Of a stretch of DNA of 64,000 nt, positions 1 to 8,830 are shown piece after piece; within the stretch, counting starts at the first letter, position 1; the number at the start of each line of letters is the position of its first letter. The notes below the pieces were generated by a model, which searched no databases, was not told where the DNA came from, and worked only from the letters and a program-made list of their open reading frames with translations. Source of the DNA: Bacteroidota bacterium (GTDB lineage: Bacteria > Bacteroidota > Bacteroidia > AKYH767-A > 2013-40CM-41-45); NCBI GenBank assembly GCA_016713765.1, contig JADJON010000003.1, positions 186,001 through 250,000 of the forward strand, read 5' to 3'. Made by a program: the position numbers and the translations under genes.

Positions 1-589
1 TACCCGCCTTGAAGCCCTGGGTTCCACGCTCCACGATGAAGGCTGTGATGCCTTTTGAGTCAAGCAGGTCTCCTGTCCGAGCCAATACGACCGCAACATC
101 CCCACTCTTTCCGTGGGTGATCCAATTCTTGCTACCATTGATTACCCAGTGATCACCGTCCTGCTTCGCTACGCATTGCATGCGCATCGCATCGCTGCCG
201 GTATTGGCTTCTGTCAGGCCCCAGGCTCCGATCCACTGTCCGCTGGCAAGCTTGGGAAGGTACTGTTGCTTCTGCTGCTCATTTCCGAACGCCAGAATAT
301 GACCGGTGCAAAGTGAGTTATGCGCCGCCATGCTCAATCCGATGGAACCGCAGACACGCGCTACCTCAACAATAGCCGTCATGTATTCGAAATAGCTCAA
401 ACCCGATCCACCATATTCGTGCGGTACCAGGATTCCCATCAGCCCCTGCTCTCCCATCTTTCGAAACAACTCGACCGGGAACAGTTGCTCTTCGTCCCAC
501 TTCATCATGTCGGGGCGAATATGGGTCTCGGCGAACTTGCGAACGGTTTCGGCTATCAGTACCTGGTTCTCGGTAGGTTGGAAATTCAT
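1..589 (-). CDS. Acyl-CoA dehydrogenase, N-terminal part (cut by window edge)
   Basis: This encodes a flavin-dependent acyl-CoA dehydrogenase of fatty-acid or branched-chain acid oxidation. Reading the minus strand from the ATG at 589 gives 196 open codons to the window edge, so the C-terminal half is missing. Residues 1-115 look like the helical N-terminal domain. The family FAD/substrate motif TEANTGSD is at 126-133, followed by NGSKNWITHG at 151-160. This is about half of the usual 380-390 residues. It lies 35 bases downstream of apt on the same strand. The family is clear, but the chain-length preference cannot be judged from this part. Confidence 0.9.
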   Translation of the reverse strand, partial: MNFQPTENQVLIAETVRKFAETHIRPDMMKWDEEQLFPVELFRKMGEQGLMGILVPHEYGGSGLSYFEYMTAIVEVARVCGSIGLSMAAHNSLCTGHILAFGNEQQKQQYLPKLASGQWIGAWGLTEANTGSDAMRMQCVAKQDGDHWVINGSKNWITHGKSGDVAVVLARTGDLLDSKGITAFIVERGTQGFKAG

Positions 590-624
590 AGGATCAATAA
601 CAACAGCTAAGTGGTCTGTAGAGT

Positions 625-1155
625 TCAATAAGATACCAGCGCTTTAACGGGAGCGCCGTATGGGTTCAGTTTATCCCGACCGTTGAGAAAGTCGAGGCTA
701 ACTACGAATGAAAAGCCGGCGACTTCACCGCGCAGGTGGCGGATCAACTCGGCGGCCGCGGCCGCGGTTCCGCCGGTTGCCAGCAGATCATCGTGCACCA
801 GGATGCGTGTACCCGGCTCGATCGCGTCTTCGTGCATCTCCATCGTTGCACTGCCGTACTCGAGTTTGTATTCGTATGAAACGGTTCGATACGGAAGCTT
901 CCCTTTCTTGCGAATGGGGATGAAGGGCACCTGGAATCGCTGGGCGAGCATCATGCCGAAGAGAAAGCCCCGGCTCTCTACTCCTACTATACCGCCGATC
1001 TTTTGTCCGGAAAAATCCTGGTGAATGGCTCCGACGATATCCGAACACAAAGCAGGATCGAGCAGAATCGGCGTGATATCCTTGAACAGGATTCCGGGTT
1101 GCGGAAAATCGGGTATATCGCGAATTGCGGTACAGATACGGGATACTACGTCCAT
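625..1155 (-). CDS. apt: Adenine phosphoribosyltransferase
   Basis: Apt salvages adenine by condensing it with PRPP to give AMP in the cytosol. The 176-residue product matches the usual length. The PRPP-binding motif ILVHDDLLATGGT is at 118-130, and the N-terminal DFPQPGILFKDITP segment typical of Apt is at 16-29. A longer reading from a TTG at 1194 would add 13 residues that do not look like Apt, so the ATG at 1155 is preferred. The gene sits between the helix-hairpin-helix gene and the acyl-CoA dehydrogenase on the same strand. Confidence 0.95.
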   Translation of the reverse strand: MDVVSRICTAIRDIPDFPQPGILFKDITPILLDPALCSDIVGAIHQDFSGQKIGGIVGVESRGFLFGMMLAQRFQVPFIPIRKKGKLPYRTVSYEYKLEYGSATMEMHEDAIEPGTRILVHDDLLATGGTAAAAAELIRHLRGEVAGFSFVVSLDFLNGRDKLNPYGAPVKALVSY

Positions 1156-1198
1156 GGATTGGGTGCGGGACGCTTCTAAATAATTGACTAACAATTAT

Positions 1199-2137
1199 TT
1201 ATTCACTGTACCCGACTTCCAGATAAGGCGCAAGTTTACGGAAAATGTCCTCTTCTATCAACCCGGTTTTCAGTAGTTCCTCCACGTGTTGATAGGGACC
1301 GTGCTGCTTCCGGTAATTGATCAGGATGCGGCCCAACTTCCAACCGAGGTAAGGATGCCGGCCGAAGCGCTCGAGTGAATCCGTGTTCAAGTACAACTTG
1401 CGATGAAGCCCCGATTCATCAACCGTCAAGCGGCGTACGATGAATGAATACAAGCTGTCGTCAACACCCCAAACCTCCTTCAGCTGCTCCAACGTATGAT
1501 AACCACCGAGCCGATCGCGGTACCGCACGATCCTGCCGGCCAATCCGGGGCCGATTCCGGGCAAAGCTTCCAGCGAGGCAGAGTCGGCTCCATTCAATTC
1601 GAGCAGTTGGAGTCCTCTTCGCTTATAGACAGCCGATTGCCGAACACGATCCGGCAGTGAATCCGGCAGCAGCAGAAATGGTGCAAGCATCTTTGCACGC
1701 TTCACTCCGATTCCGTATGCCTTTGCCAAATCACTTTTCACCCGAAAGCGTCCGCCTTTCTCCAGGTACTTGAGCACCGATCCGGCTTGCTTCGCTGTCA
1801 GTCCAAGCCGTTCCCAGCCTGCAGCATCCAGTCGGTTTGGATCGAATGGAGCTATCGTCTTTACAACTGAACCAGTGCGCTTCCAAGGCTCGCGCTGCAA
1901 GCCCTGATGCTCTTCATCGGGCTGTCTGCTATTCATCGCTTCCACCAGTTTGCGTTGCAAGGTGGCCGCGTCGGAAGGCAAGGGCGGAGCTGCAAACTTG
2001 TTCAGGTAATACAGGTATGCGCATTGCCCCAGCAGGATCAGACTCAGGATGGCGATCCCTTTTCGTTCGCGTCTGGTGAAAGTGAAATGGTCCTTCCAGG
2101 TATGGAAGACCGAAAAGCGATTAGCCGACCGGCGCAT
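1199..2137 (-). CDS. Membrane-anchored helix-hairpin-helix protein (ComEA-like repeats)
   Basis: The 312-residue product has one N-terminal membrane segment (about residues 28-45, GIAILSLILLGQCAYLYY) and then several helix-hairpin-helix units. The clearest is LEALPGIGPGLAGRIVRYRD, followed by another around LGRILINYRKQHGPY. HhH units bind DNA backbones without sequence specificity, and ComEA-type proteins of this layout take up DNA at the envelope. The role here is inferred only from that layout. The ATG at 2137 is chosen because the longer reading from 2173 would overlap the upstream reductase gene and adds no conserved sequence. Confidence 0.75.
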   Translation of the reverse strand: MRRSANRFSVFHTWKDHFTFTRRERKGIAILSLILLGQCAYLYYLNKFAAPPLPSDAATLQRKLVEAMNSRQPDEEHQGLQREPWKRTGSVVKTIAPFDPNRLDAAGWERLGLTAKQAGSVLKYLEKGGRFRVKSDLAKAYGIGVKRAKMLAPFLLLPDSLPDRVRQSAVYKRRGLQLLELNGADSASLEALPGIGPGLAGRIVRYRDRLGGYHTLEQLKEVWGVDDSLYSFIVRRLTVDESGLHRKLYLNTDSLERFGRHPYLGWKLGRILINYRKQHGPYQHVEELLKTGLIEEDIFRKLAPYLEVGYSE

Positions 2138-2150
2138 CGGCCAAAGGAAG

Positions 2151-3083
2151 CTACTCCCCCGGCAATGCGCCAACCATTATAAGCTGTTTCTTCACAACCT
2201 CGAGTCCTTCCAGGAATGAACGCGGACGAAAGCCCAATTCACGTTCGGCCTTTCCGATGATGAAACCGGTCACCGGTGGTCTCCGTGCAGGTTGGTTCAA
2301 CTCATCGGAACTGACGGATCGGATCAGCGAAGCGTCCAGTTGGAAATAATCCGCCACGATCTTCACCATGTCGAGAATGCACATGAGTTCACGACCGGAG
2401 ACATGATAGATCCCGTTGGCGCGCCTGACCGCTGCTTCGATGCAGGCATCGGCGAGGTCTTCCGCCAAGGTGGGAGAGCGGAACTGGTCATTGATCGCAT
2501 TGATGGATTTACCGGCCTTCAGTGAGTTCAGGGTCCACAGCACGACATTGGAGCGGCTGTTGTCGTCGACCACTCCGTAAATGATGATCGTGCGGAGAAT
2601 CGCCCAGGATCGCGCCGTCGCCATGACCACCCGCTCCGATTCCAGTTTGGTAGCGGCATAATGACTCAAGGGGTTCGGCTGATCCGATTCGATGTAGGGA
2701 CCGTTTGCCCCGTCGAAAACGAAATCAGTCGAAAGGTGAACCAGGTGCGATCCGTGCTCATTACATGCATGCACGAGGTACTCGGTCGCCGTCACATTCA
2801 TCAGCACGGCTTCTTCCCTCCTGCTCTCGCAGGCATCGACGTTGGTGAGCGCGGCGGTGTGGATCACCGCATCTGGCCGATAGCGCTCCATGACCGACCT
2901 GACCTGGTCAGGATCCGTAATGTCGAGGGAGACATATTCGTATCCGTCTTTCCTCATTAAGCGGTTCTCACCGCGGGAACTTGCAACACAACGAATGTTG
3001 TCCCTGCCGATCAAGCCGTAAACGATCTTTTGTCCAAGCAGGCCGTTGCTGCCGGTGATCAGTATCGTCGTGGAATTACTCAT
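2151..3083 (-). CDS. RmlD-like NAD(P)-dependent sugar reductase (extended SDR)
   Basis: This is an extended short-chain dehydrogenase related to dTDP-4-dehydrorhamnose reductase, which makes activated deoxysugars for surface polysaccharides. The Rossmann motif TGSNGLLG is at 10-17, the STDFVFDG motif at 118-125, and the catalytic pair Tyr142 and Lys146 lies in YAATK. The length of 310 is normal. Its start overlaps the stop of the K+ channel gene (ATGA), so the two are translationally coupled. No rml gene cluster surrounds it, so the substrate is uncertain. Confidence 0.8.
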   Translation of the reverse strand: MSNSTTILITGSNGLLGQKIVYGLIGRDNIRCVASSRGENRLMRKDGYEYVSLDITDPDQVRSVMERYRPDAVIHTAALTNVDACESRREEAVLMNVTATEYLVHACNEHGSHLVHLSTDFVFDGANGPYIESDQPNPLSHYAATKLESERVVMATARSWAILRTIIIYGVVDDNSRSNVVLWTLNSLKAGKSINAINDQFRSPTLAEDLADACIEAAVRRANGIYHVSGRELMCILDMVKIVADYFQLDASLIRSVSSDELNQPARRPPVTGFIIGKAERELGFRPRSFLEGLEVVKKQLIMVGALPGE

Positions 3084-4147
3084 AAGGATTGTCGGATGAT
3101 CTCCCGGAACTGCATCACTTGTTCCTGCGTACCGAGTACGAACAATTTGGTATCGGGGAGCATGGGGGTAGCGGGATCAGGGTTGATGAGATACTCGCCA
3201 TCGCGTGTTTTCATTCCGATGATGTTCGCGCCGGTCTTGTTTCGTATCTCCAGTTCACGGATCGTCTTGTTCCGCATGCGCTCCGGCAAATCGCGGCACA
3301 TGATCTCCTCCAGCCGGATGTTGATCCTTCCTGTGATGTGGTCGATGAACTCCAATACGTCCGGCTTGGTGATCAGGGCCGCCATGTGTGTACCGCCGAT
3401 TTTGTCGGGCATGATCACGTTGTCCGCTCCGGCACGCTTCAGCTTGTGTTCAGAGCCATCCTCCGAAGCGCGGCTGATAATCTTCAGTCGGGCATTCCGG
3501 TCCCGTGCTGTCAGCACCACGAAGACATTGGAAGCGTCCGAAGGCAGGGCGGCGATCAGAGCCTTGGCACGATCCAGGCCAGCATCCAGCAATACTTCGT
3601 CTTTCGTCGCGTCACCCTCGAGGAACAGGATATTGTCCTCTTCCTGCATCTGCGCGATGATCGCCGGATTGGACTCGATGGCGACGAACGGGATGTTCCC
3701 GGACCGGAGCTGTTCGCAGGCCTGGCGGCCATTCCGGCCGTAACCGCACACGATGACGTGATCGGTGAGTTGCTTGATTTCCTTGTTCACGCGATAATGT
3801 TTGAAGTACAATTGGAATTCTCCTTCGATCACGTACCGGGTGATCACCGATACTGCGTAGGCAAAAGCGCCGATACTGAAGATGATCAGGAAGACTGTGA
3901 AGATCTTCCCATCCGTATCCAGCTCCCGCACCTCCCGGTATCCCACCGTCGCCACGGTGATGACGGTCATGAATACGGCGTCGAGGAAGTTGTAGTCTTC
4001 CAGCAACATGTAGCCGGCAACCCCCAACAGCAGCACAAAAACGACCAGGCCGAGGGCTATGTACAGTTTCCTGAAATAATGGAAGTTGGAATGGAGCAGG
4101 CTCACACGTACGGGATACGTGTCAAAGTTAATTCCGGGGCCGGACAT
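3080..4147 (-). CDS. Two-TM potassium channel with RCK (TrkA-N/TrkA-C) domains
   Basis: The 355-residue protein has two membrane helices (about 29-50 and 82-104) flanking a pore loop. A cytosolic RCK domain begins at HVIVCGYGRNGRQ with the nucleotide-binding GxGxxG, and a TrkA-C domain follows at about 265-355. This is the MthK layout of a ligand-gated K+ channel. The selectivity filter is TVGYRE at 67-72 where TVGYGD is standard. The gene overlaps the reductase gene downstream by four bases. Channel identity is firm, while ion selectivity is an open question. Confidence 0.85.
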   Translation of the reverse strand: MSGPGINFDTYPVRVSLLHSNFHYFRKLYIALGLVVFVLLLGVAGYMLLEDYNFLDAVFMTVITVATVGYREVRELDTDGKIFTVFLIIFSIGAFAYAVSVITRYVIEGEFQLYFKHYRVNKEIKQLTDHVIVCGYGRNGRQACEQLRSGNIPFVAIESNPAIIAQMQEEDNILFLEGDATKDEVLLDAGLDRAKALIAALPSDASNVFVVLTARDRNARLKIISRASEDGSEHKLKRAGADNVIMPDKIGGTHMAALITKPDVLEFIDHITGRINIRLEEIMCRDLPERMRNKTIRELEIRNKTGANIIGMKTRDGEYLINPDPATPMLPDTKLFVLGTQEQVMQFREIIRQSL

Positions 4148-4171
4148 CCCTTGGTGACGCCGGTCATTTTT

Positions 4172-6391
4172 TCAACGATGTGTATGACCCATCCAGACTC
4201 CCCAGCCGTGTGTTCCGGCAACCAGCAAGCCGTCCGATTTCCGGATCGCCAGGCCACTAATCATACAAGCCGGTAAGCCGCCCGACCAATCCGACCAGCG
4301 ATTATCCTGCAGATGCCAAACGCCGCGACGGGTGCCGGCATAGAGGGTGCGGTGGGCATCCCAATCGTACGTCAGCGCATAAACATCATTGCTGCCGGAC
4401 AATCCTTCCACGACCGTTTGCCAACGCTGAGCAACACCACCGCTTCGGTTCTGCATGACCTTACCCTTTGCCCCACCCCGGAAACCTACGGTGATCCATT
4501 CAGCATGGTCAGGATGAACAGCCAGGCTGGTAATCGACATCCAAGCTACCGACTGCAATCCGGAGGTAATATCGACCCACGTGTCACCGCCGTCGGTTGA
4601 CTTGTACAAGCGTTGCTTCAATCGGTCCGACCATACCGGATTTTCAAATGCGACATAGATGGTAAGGCTATCCGAAGGTGCCCAGGCAACGGCGGTCATG
4701 GTCAGACCGGGATCCAGTGTGGAATCGACCCGGTGTCGCGTCCAGGATCGCCCCTCATCGCGACTGATAAAGAGATCATGAAAACCGGACAGGACCAAAT
4801 CCGGATAAACCGGATGAGCGGCAAGCGCGGTGAGGTAATACCCCCGGCCGGAACCTTTTGGCGTGCAGGTATTCCAGGTGATGCCACCATTCCCGGATCG
4901 CCCTACGATCGTGTTGTTTCCATCGGCATGATAGGCTACCGAATCATTTTCCGCATCGAACTCTACTCCCATACCGTCACCACCACGCACAATGAACCAG
5001 GCGCCACCGAGCGTATCGGACCGGTACAAAACGGTACCACAGTCCTGCAGACCCGAAAGAACACGTAGGGAAGTGTCCGGAGCAATGGCCACATCCCAGC
5101 ATTCCGCCATTGAAACGCTTTCGGAAGCTTTGGACCACGTTTTCCCGCTATCGGTTGTCGCGTACAAGCCGCCGTCCGTCGAAGCGAGCAGATATTTCCC
5201 CTGAGGATCGAACATCAGCTCATGCACATCATCGTGCAGATCTCCGCCGGCATAGACGGCACGCCAGGTGGTTGCCGATCGGACAAGTCGGTTGACCTTA
5301 TTACCGGCACTAAAGAAAATCAGTTCCGGATCCTCCGGATGTACTGCCAGAGCAGTCCGCCAGGGAGGCGAGGCTGCGCCATTGCCCAGCAAGGAGAAGG
5401 AACAACCTTTGTCAAGCGACCTGAAGATCTGATTGGTCCGCAAGGAATCATTGACAACGAGCAGATCCACCATTCCGGAACGGCCAACGCCTACCGACAA
5501 TTCCATTCTCGAAACCGTCTTCGCGGCAGGCAGACCGCTGTGATCAAGCAGCGTCCAATGACTTCCGAAATCGAGCGAACGGTAGAGCGCGGAGCCGGCG
5601 GCATACAAGACTCCTGCACGTTGGTCGTACTCCAGTTCCTTCAATCTGCCGAGCGTATCTTGCAAAACCGGATACCAATTGGCACCTGCGTCGAGTGACC
5701 GGTACACATAGCCGGTATAACGCCTTTCGGAATAATCATACGTGTGCAAGACCAGGCACATCCTGGCCGGGCGTTTCGGGTCGATGATCAACCGGCGGGC
5801 AACCTTTCCCGATGGCGCTGTCCAGAAATTGGTATCCACACTTCCATCCGGCCGTATCCAATTTCCGATCGGGCCTTCCCAACTTCGTCCTGCATCTTCG
5901 GACCGAAACAATCCACTGGACACACAATGCTCCGCCCATAAGGCCGGACCGTTGTGATCAAGTATGCAATCAGCATCGCCTGCGACCGCGTACCACTTTG
6001 ACAAATTCTTAGGATGCTGTTGCAAATCGGCCACACCGCCCTCCAGCAAATCAGAGCTGGTGATCACTTCCCAGATCAACATTTCCTGATTCCATTTCCA
6101 CATACCGCCATACGGTGTGAGCAGGATCCGTATCAGCGCTCCATCGGCTTGCTTCAGGAACCGAACTGCTCCCGCCCTGCCGATGCCGCGCGCATTCTTC
6201 AGAAAGAAATCCGACTTACCGGGGAATTCCGGAAACGTGGAAGGTCCCAGCGCGCGCCAATCCTGTGCCTGGGCCCGAAGTTCAAGAAGCAAGTGAAGGG
6301 TAATCAGCACAACGGTCAGGCACCTGGAGACGCCGACCGGCTGCCGGAAGCTTTCAAAGATCCCAGACCGAGGTACGCCTGTTGAAGACAT
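4172..6391 (-). CDS. Secreted BNR/sortilin-type beta-propeller protein
   Basis: The 739-residue product has a hydrophobic segment at about 25-41 ending in RAQAQ, which reads as a signal peptide with a long N-terminus. The rest consists of repeated BNR/sialidase-type blades: SxDxGxxW patterns such as FRSEDAGRSWEG, YRSLDAGANWYP, ATTDSGKTWSK, SRDEGRSWTRH and KSTDGGDTWVD. Such propellers bind sugars or proteins. The sialidase catalytic residues are not apparent, so it is probably not an enzyme. I see no T9SS sorting domain at the C-terminus. The ATG at 6391 lies inside the 3' end of the pspC-like gene. Function is unknown. Confidence 0.75.
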   Translation of the reverse strand: MSSTGVPRSGIFESFRQPVGVSRCLTVVLITLHLLLELRAQAQDWRALGPSTFPEFPGKSDFFLKNARGIGRAGAVRFLKQADGALIRILLTPYGGMWKWNQEMLIWEVITSSDLLEGGVADLQQHPKNLSKWYAVAGDADCILDHNGPALWAEHCVSSGLFRSEDAGRSWEGPIGNWIRPDGSVDTNFWTAPSGKVARRLIIDPKRPARMCLVLHTYDYSERRYTGYVYRSLDAGANWYPVLQDTLGRLKELEYDQRAGVLYAAGSALYRSLDFGSHWTLLDHSGLPAAKTVSRMELSVGVGRSGMVDLLVVNDSLRTNQIFRSLDKGCSFSLLGNGAASPPWRTALAVHPEDPELIFFSAGNKVNRLVRSATTWRAVYAGGDLHDDVHELMFDPQGKYLLASTDGGLYATTDSGKTWSKASESVSMAECWDVAIAPDTSLRVLSGLQDCGTVLYRSDTLGGAWFIVRGGDGMGVEFDAENDSVAYHADGNNTIVGRSGNGGITWNTCTPKGSGRGYYLTALAAHPVYPDLVLSGFHDLFISRDEGRSWTRHRVDSTLDPGLTMTAVAWAPSDSLTIYVAFENPVWSDRLKQRLYKSTDGGDTWVDITSGLQSVAWMSITSLAVHPDHAEWITVGFRGGAKGKVMQNRSGGVAQRWQTVVEGLSGSNDVYALTYDWDAHRTLYAGTRRGVWHLQDNRWSDWSGGLPACMISGLAIRKSDGLLVAGTHGWGVWMGHTHR

Positions 6392-6581
6392 AGTTCTTCA
6401 TTTTGATCCAGAAAGCTAGAATCATGTATAAGATGACCGGAGAGCCGACCGCCAGAAAACTGGCGTAGATAAAAAACAACCGGATCGATGCGGTCTGCAT
6501 ATTCAGCCGCTCGCCCAACCAGGAACATACGCCGAATGCCTGACGTTCCCAACGGTCACGGATCGATTCGAAGAGCTTCAT
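6354..6581 (-). CDS. Small PspC-domain membrane protein
   Basis: This 75-residue protein is almost entirely a PspC domain. The amphipathic start ERQAFGVCSWLGERLNMQ precedes a membrane pair at about 33-62. PspC proteins sense or relay envelope stress in proteobacteria. In Bacteroidota such short stand-alone versions are common and their role is not established. Its start overlaps the end of the DUF2851 gene and its end overlaps the start of the BNR-propeller gene, so all three are probably on one transcript. Confidence 0.8.
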   Translation of the reverse strand: MKLFESIRDRWERQAFGVCSWLGERLNMQTASIRLFFIYASFLAVGSPVILYMILAFWIKMKNYVFNRRTSVWDL

Positions 6582-7854
6582 CGGAAGAATGGATCAAGTG
6601 GTTGCCGATGCTGCAAGATAAACATTTTTTAGGCGTACAGTAGTTCCGAAGCAGGTGCAACAAGGCCTGTCCGTCGCCTGCATGCTGCGGCTTTACTCCG
6701 GCTGTCCTCCATTCGCGCAGCGGCAGGCTTTTTTCAGAAGGCAATTCGCAGAGCCAGCGCAGCGCCTTCTCCTGCCAGTATGAGTTGCCCTCAGCTTTTC
6801 CTCTGGCAAAGACGAAAGGAACGACTGTGTTCAACAACAAAATCCGTATTGCATCATCGCCCAGCCACTTTTCCTCAAATTTGGTTGGCACCCCGAACCG
6901 GTAGTGATTGTGCCAATAGGGCGAAACGTTTACCCGAAACCTCGATAAGAGTGACTTGAGTTCATGTTCTTCTAGGCAACGCTGGAGCAAGGGAAAAGCG
7001 GTTTGAATCAGGGATGCGAGTTGCGCCAGCCGAATCGTGGGGAAATTTCGCGGTCGCATCCGAAGAAATTTCCATCCGGGCAGTGGTATCGGCTCAATTC
7101 CCAGTTTATGCCGCTGGAATCGATACTCCTCCAGCAAAACTGAGCTATACTCATCCGGAGCCGGCGCCTGCAACAAGCCGGATTGTCCGAAGAGCAAGGC
7201 TTCCAACGAATCCCTCCGTTGTGCTGTTTTAAGGAGAACTTTCAGCGGCAGGGAAGCCGCAACACGTTCCATCGGATCGGCATTGACAGCAAAACCCATC
7301 GCGCGGCTGACCGCACGAAAGATCGCGTCTTCCCAGTCGCCCCGTGAAACATGCAACTGTTGATCGACTCTTCTGACACGCTCTTCGAGTCGCTCCATCA
7401 ACATGCGATCGATCCAGGAACTCCAAAGGTGCGGGGGCACGAATGGGAGCCGGTCGGTGCACGCGATAGCTGACGGCCGTTGCACCAGTAGTTCATATTG
7501 TCCCCACCAGGCGGCCAACGCTGATTCCGGGAATACGAATGTCGGCAGCATTCGGCCATGCACATCAAACACCTCCGCATCGTGCACGGCAACGGCATGC
7601 AGAATGCAATTGCCGTATAACGGGTCGAATTGGTGACCATGGCGATTCCAGTCGGAGGAACGCAGGTGAATCTCTACGTTTCCCGCCCATTCGGCCCCAC
7701 CGATACGTAAACGGGCATTGAAGAAATCGGGACCTGCATCATGATTGTAGAGGCCTGTCTGCAGAATCTGCAAGGGCTCGCCCGATTTGGTTAGCAGTGG
7801 CTCGAACTGGAAAACGCGTTGTGACCAGACGTGGTGGAGGAATCGTTCGTTCAT
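6556..7854 (-). CDS. DUF2851 family protein
   Basis: The 432-residue protein matches the Bacteroidota family DUF2851. The recognisable stretch is near the N-terminus: NHDAGPDFFNARLRIGG, then GNVEIHLRSSDWNRHGHQFD and NCILHAVAVHD. The E-I-H...S-D-W...H pattern resembles a nuclease-like metal site, but no activity is known to me for this family. No signal peptide is seen, so it is probably cytosolic. It overlaps the downstream PspC gene by 26 bases. Confidence 0.8.
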   Translation of the reverse strand: MNERFLHHVWSQRVFQFEPLLTKSGEPLQILQTGLYNHDAGPDFFNARLRIGGAEWAGNVEIHLRSSDWNRHGHQFDPLYGNCILHAVAVHDAEVFDVHGRMLPTFVFPESALAAWWGQYELLVQRPSAIACTDRLPFVPPHLWSSWIDRMLMERLEERVRRVDQQLHVSRGDWEDAIFRAVSRAMGFAVNADPMERVAASLPLKVLLKTAQRRDSLEALLFGQSGLLQAPAPDEYSSVLLEEYRFQRHKLGIEPIPLPGWKFLRMRPRNFPTIRLAQLASLIQTAFPLLQRCLEEHELKSLLSRFRVNVSPYWHNHYRFGVPTKFEEKWLGDDAIRILLLNTVVPFVFARGKAEGNSYWQEKALRWLCELPSEKSLPLREWRTAGVKPQHAGDGQALLHLLRNYCTPKKCLSCSIGNHLIHSSDEALRIDP

Positions 7855-7914
7855 GGGACCGACTGCAAAGCAAATCGGCAGAACATTAATTCACTCTCAA
7901 TAAATGCGGGAAAC

Positions 7915-8739
7915 TCAAGCTTCGAGCAATCGGGACATCTCCTGTTGCAATGCCATTGCCTCTTTTCTTGCCGCTTCGGCGAAGTCTTCGCCAGAGGAAG
8001 CGTAGATGATTTGCCTGGAACTGTTCACGAGCAAACCCACCTGGTCGTTCATGCCCGCTTTCGAAATGGCCTCGAGGTCACCCCCCTGTGCGCCCACTCC
8101 GGGAACAAGGAGAAAATGATCCGGTACAATCTTACGAACACGTGTAAACAACTCCGGATGTGTTGCACCGATCACGTACATCATGGAATCGGGTCCGGAC
8201 CAGCGTTGGGATGTGTGCAGGACGTGTTCGAAAAGTTGTTCTCCGGCCGCGTGTCCGGGCAAGGCGACATCGAGCATCTGGAAATCCAGGCTTCCGGCAT
8301 TGCTCGTCAGTCCAAGCAGGATCACCCACTTCCCCGGAAACTCCAGAAACGGAGTGACTGAATCTTTTCCCATGTAGGGGGCAACGGTGACTGAATCGAA
8401 AGCATAGCGTTCGAAAAATGTCCGGGCATATAAGCTGGAGGTATTCCCGATATCACCTCGTTTAGCATCCGCTATGGTGAAACAATCTTTGGGAATCGCG
8501 GCAAGCGTACGCTCCAGACTCACCCATCCGGACGGACCTTCCGCTTCGTAGAAAGCGATGTTGGGCTTATAGGCGACACACAAGTCTGCGGTCGCTTCAA
8601 TGATTTGACGGTTGAATTCGAATACGGGATCCTCCGCCTTTAGCAAATGCTTCGGCAGTTTGCGGATATCCGTATCGAGCCCAATGCACAGGTAGGATCG
8701 CTTGGCGCGAATCAATCGGGTCAGTTCCTGGCGTGTCAC
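7915..8739 (-). CDS. pyrF: Orotidine 5'-phosphate decarboxylase, type 2
   Basis: PyrF decarboxylates OMP to UMP, the last step of de novo pyrimidine synthesis. The catalytic motif [12 protein letters not shown] is at 91-102 with the key Lys93, and the 274-residue length fits the longer type 2 group. The start is a GTG at 8739. A 13-base palindrome GGCGTGTCACGCC (8730-8742) lies across this start codon, and CCGTAAAAGTACGG (8741-8754) lies just upstream. The gene is divergent from the amino-acid permease, with about 90 bases between the two start codons. Confidence 0.95.
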   Translation of the reverse strand: MTRQELTRLIRAKRSYLCIGLDTDIRKLPKHLLKAEDPVFEFNRQIIEATADLCVAYKPNIAFYEAEGPSGWVSLERTLAAIPKDCFTIADAKRGDIGNTSSLYARTFFERYAFDSVTVAPYMGKDSVTPFLEFPGKWVILLGLTSNAGSLDFQMLDVALPGHAAGEQLFEHVLHTSQRWSGPDSMMYVIGATHPELFTRVRKIVPDHFLLVPGVGAQGGDLEAISKAGMNDQVGLLVNSSRQIIYASSGEDFAEAARKEAMALQQEMSRLLEA

Positions 8740-8830
8740 GCCGTAAAAGTACGGAATGCCGGCGGGATGTATTGTCGAAACCGTGCAGCGAATTCATCCA
8801 ATCGAAAAACCGCTTACCTTTCCAACGCTT

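Noticed and set aside
3089..4276. 395-codon open frame on the plus strand
   Set aside because: It is the antisense frame of the K+ channel, which has clear domains. The translated sequence has no family pattern.
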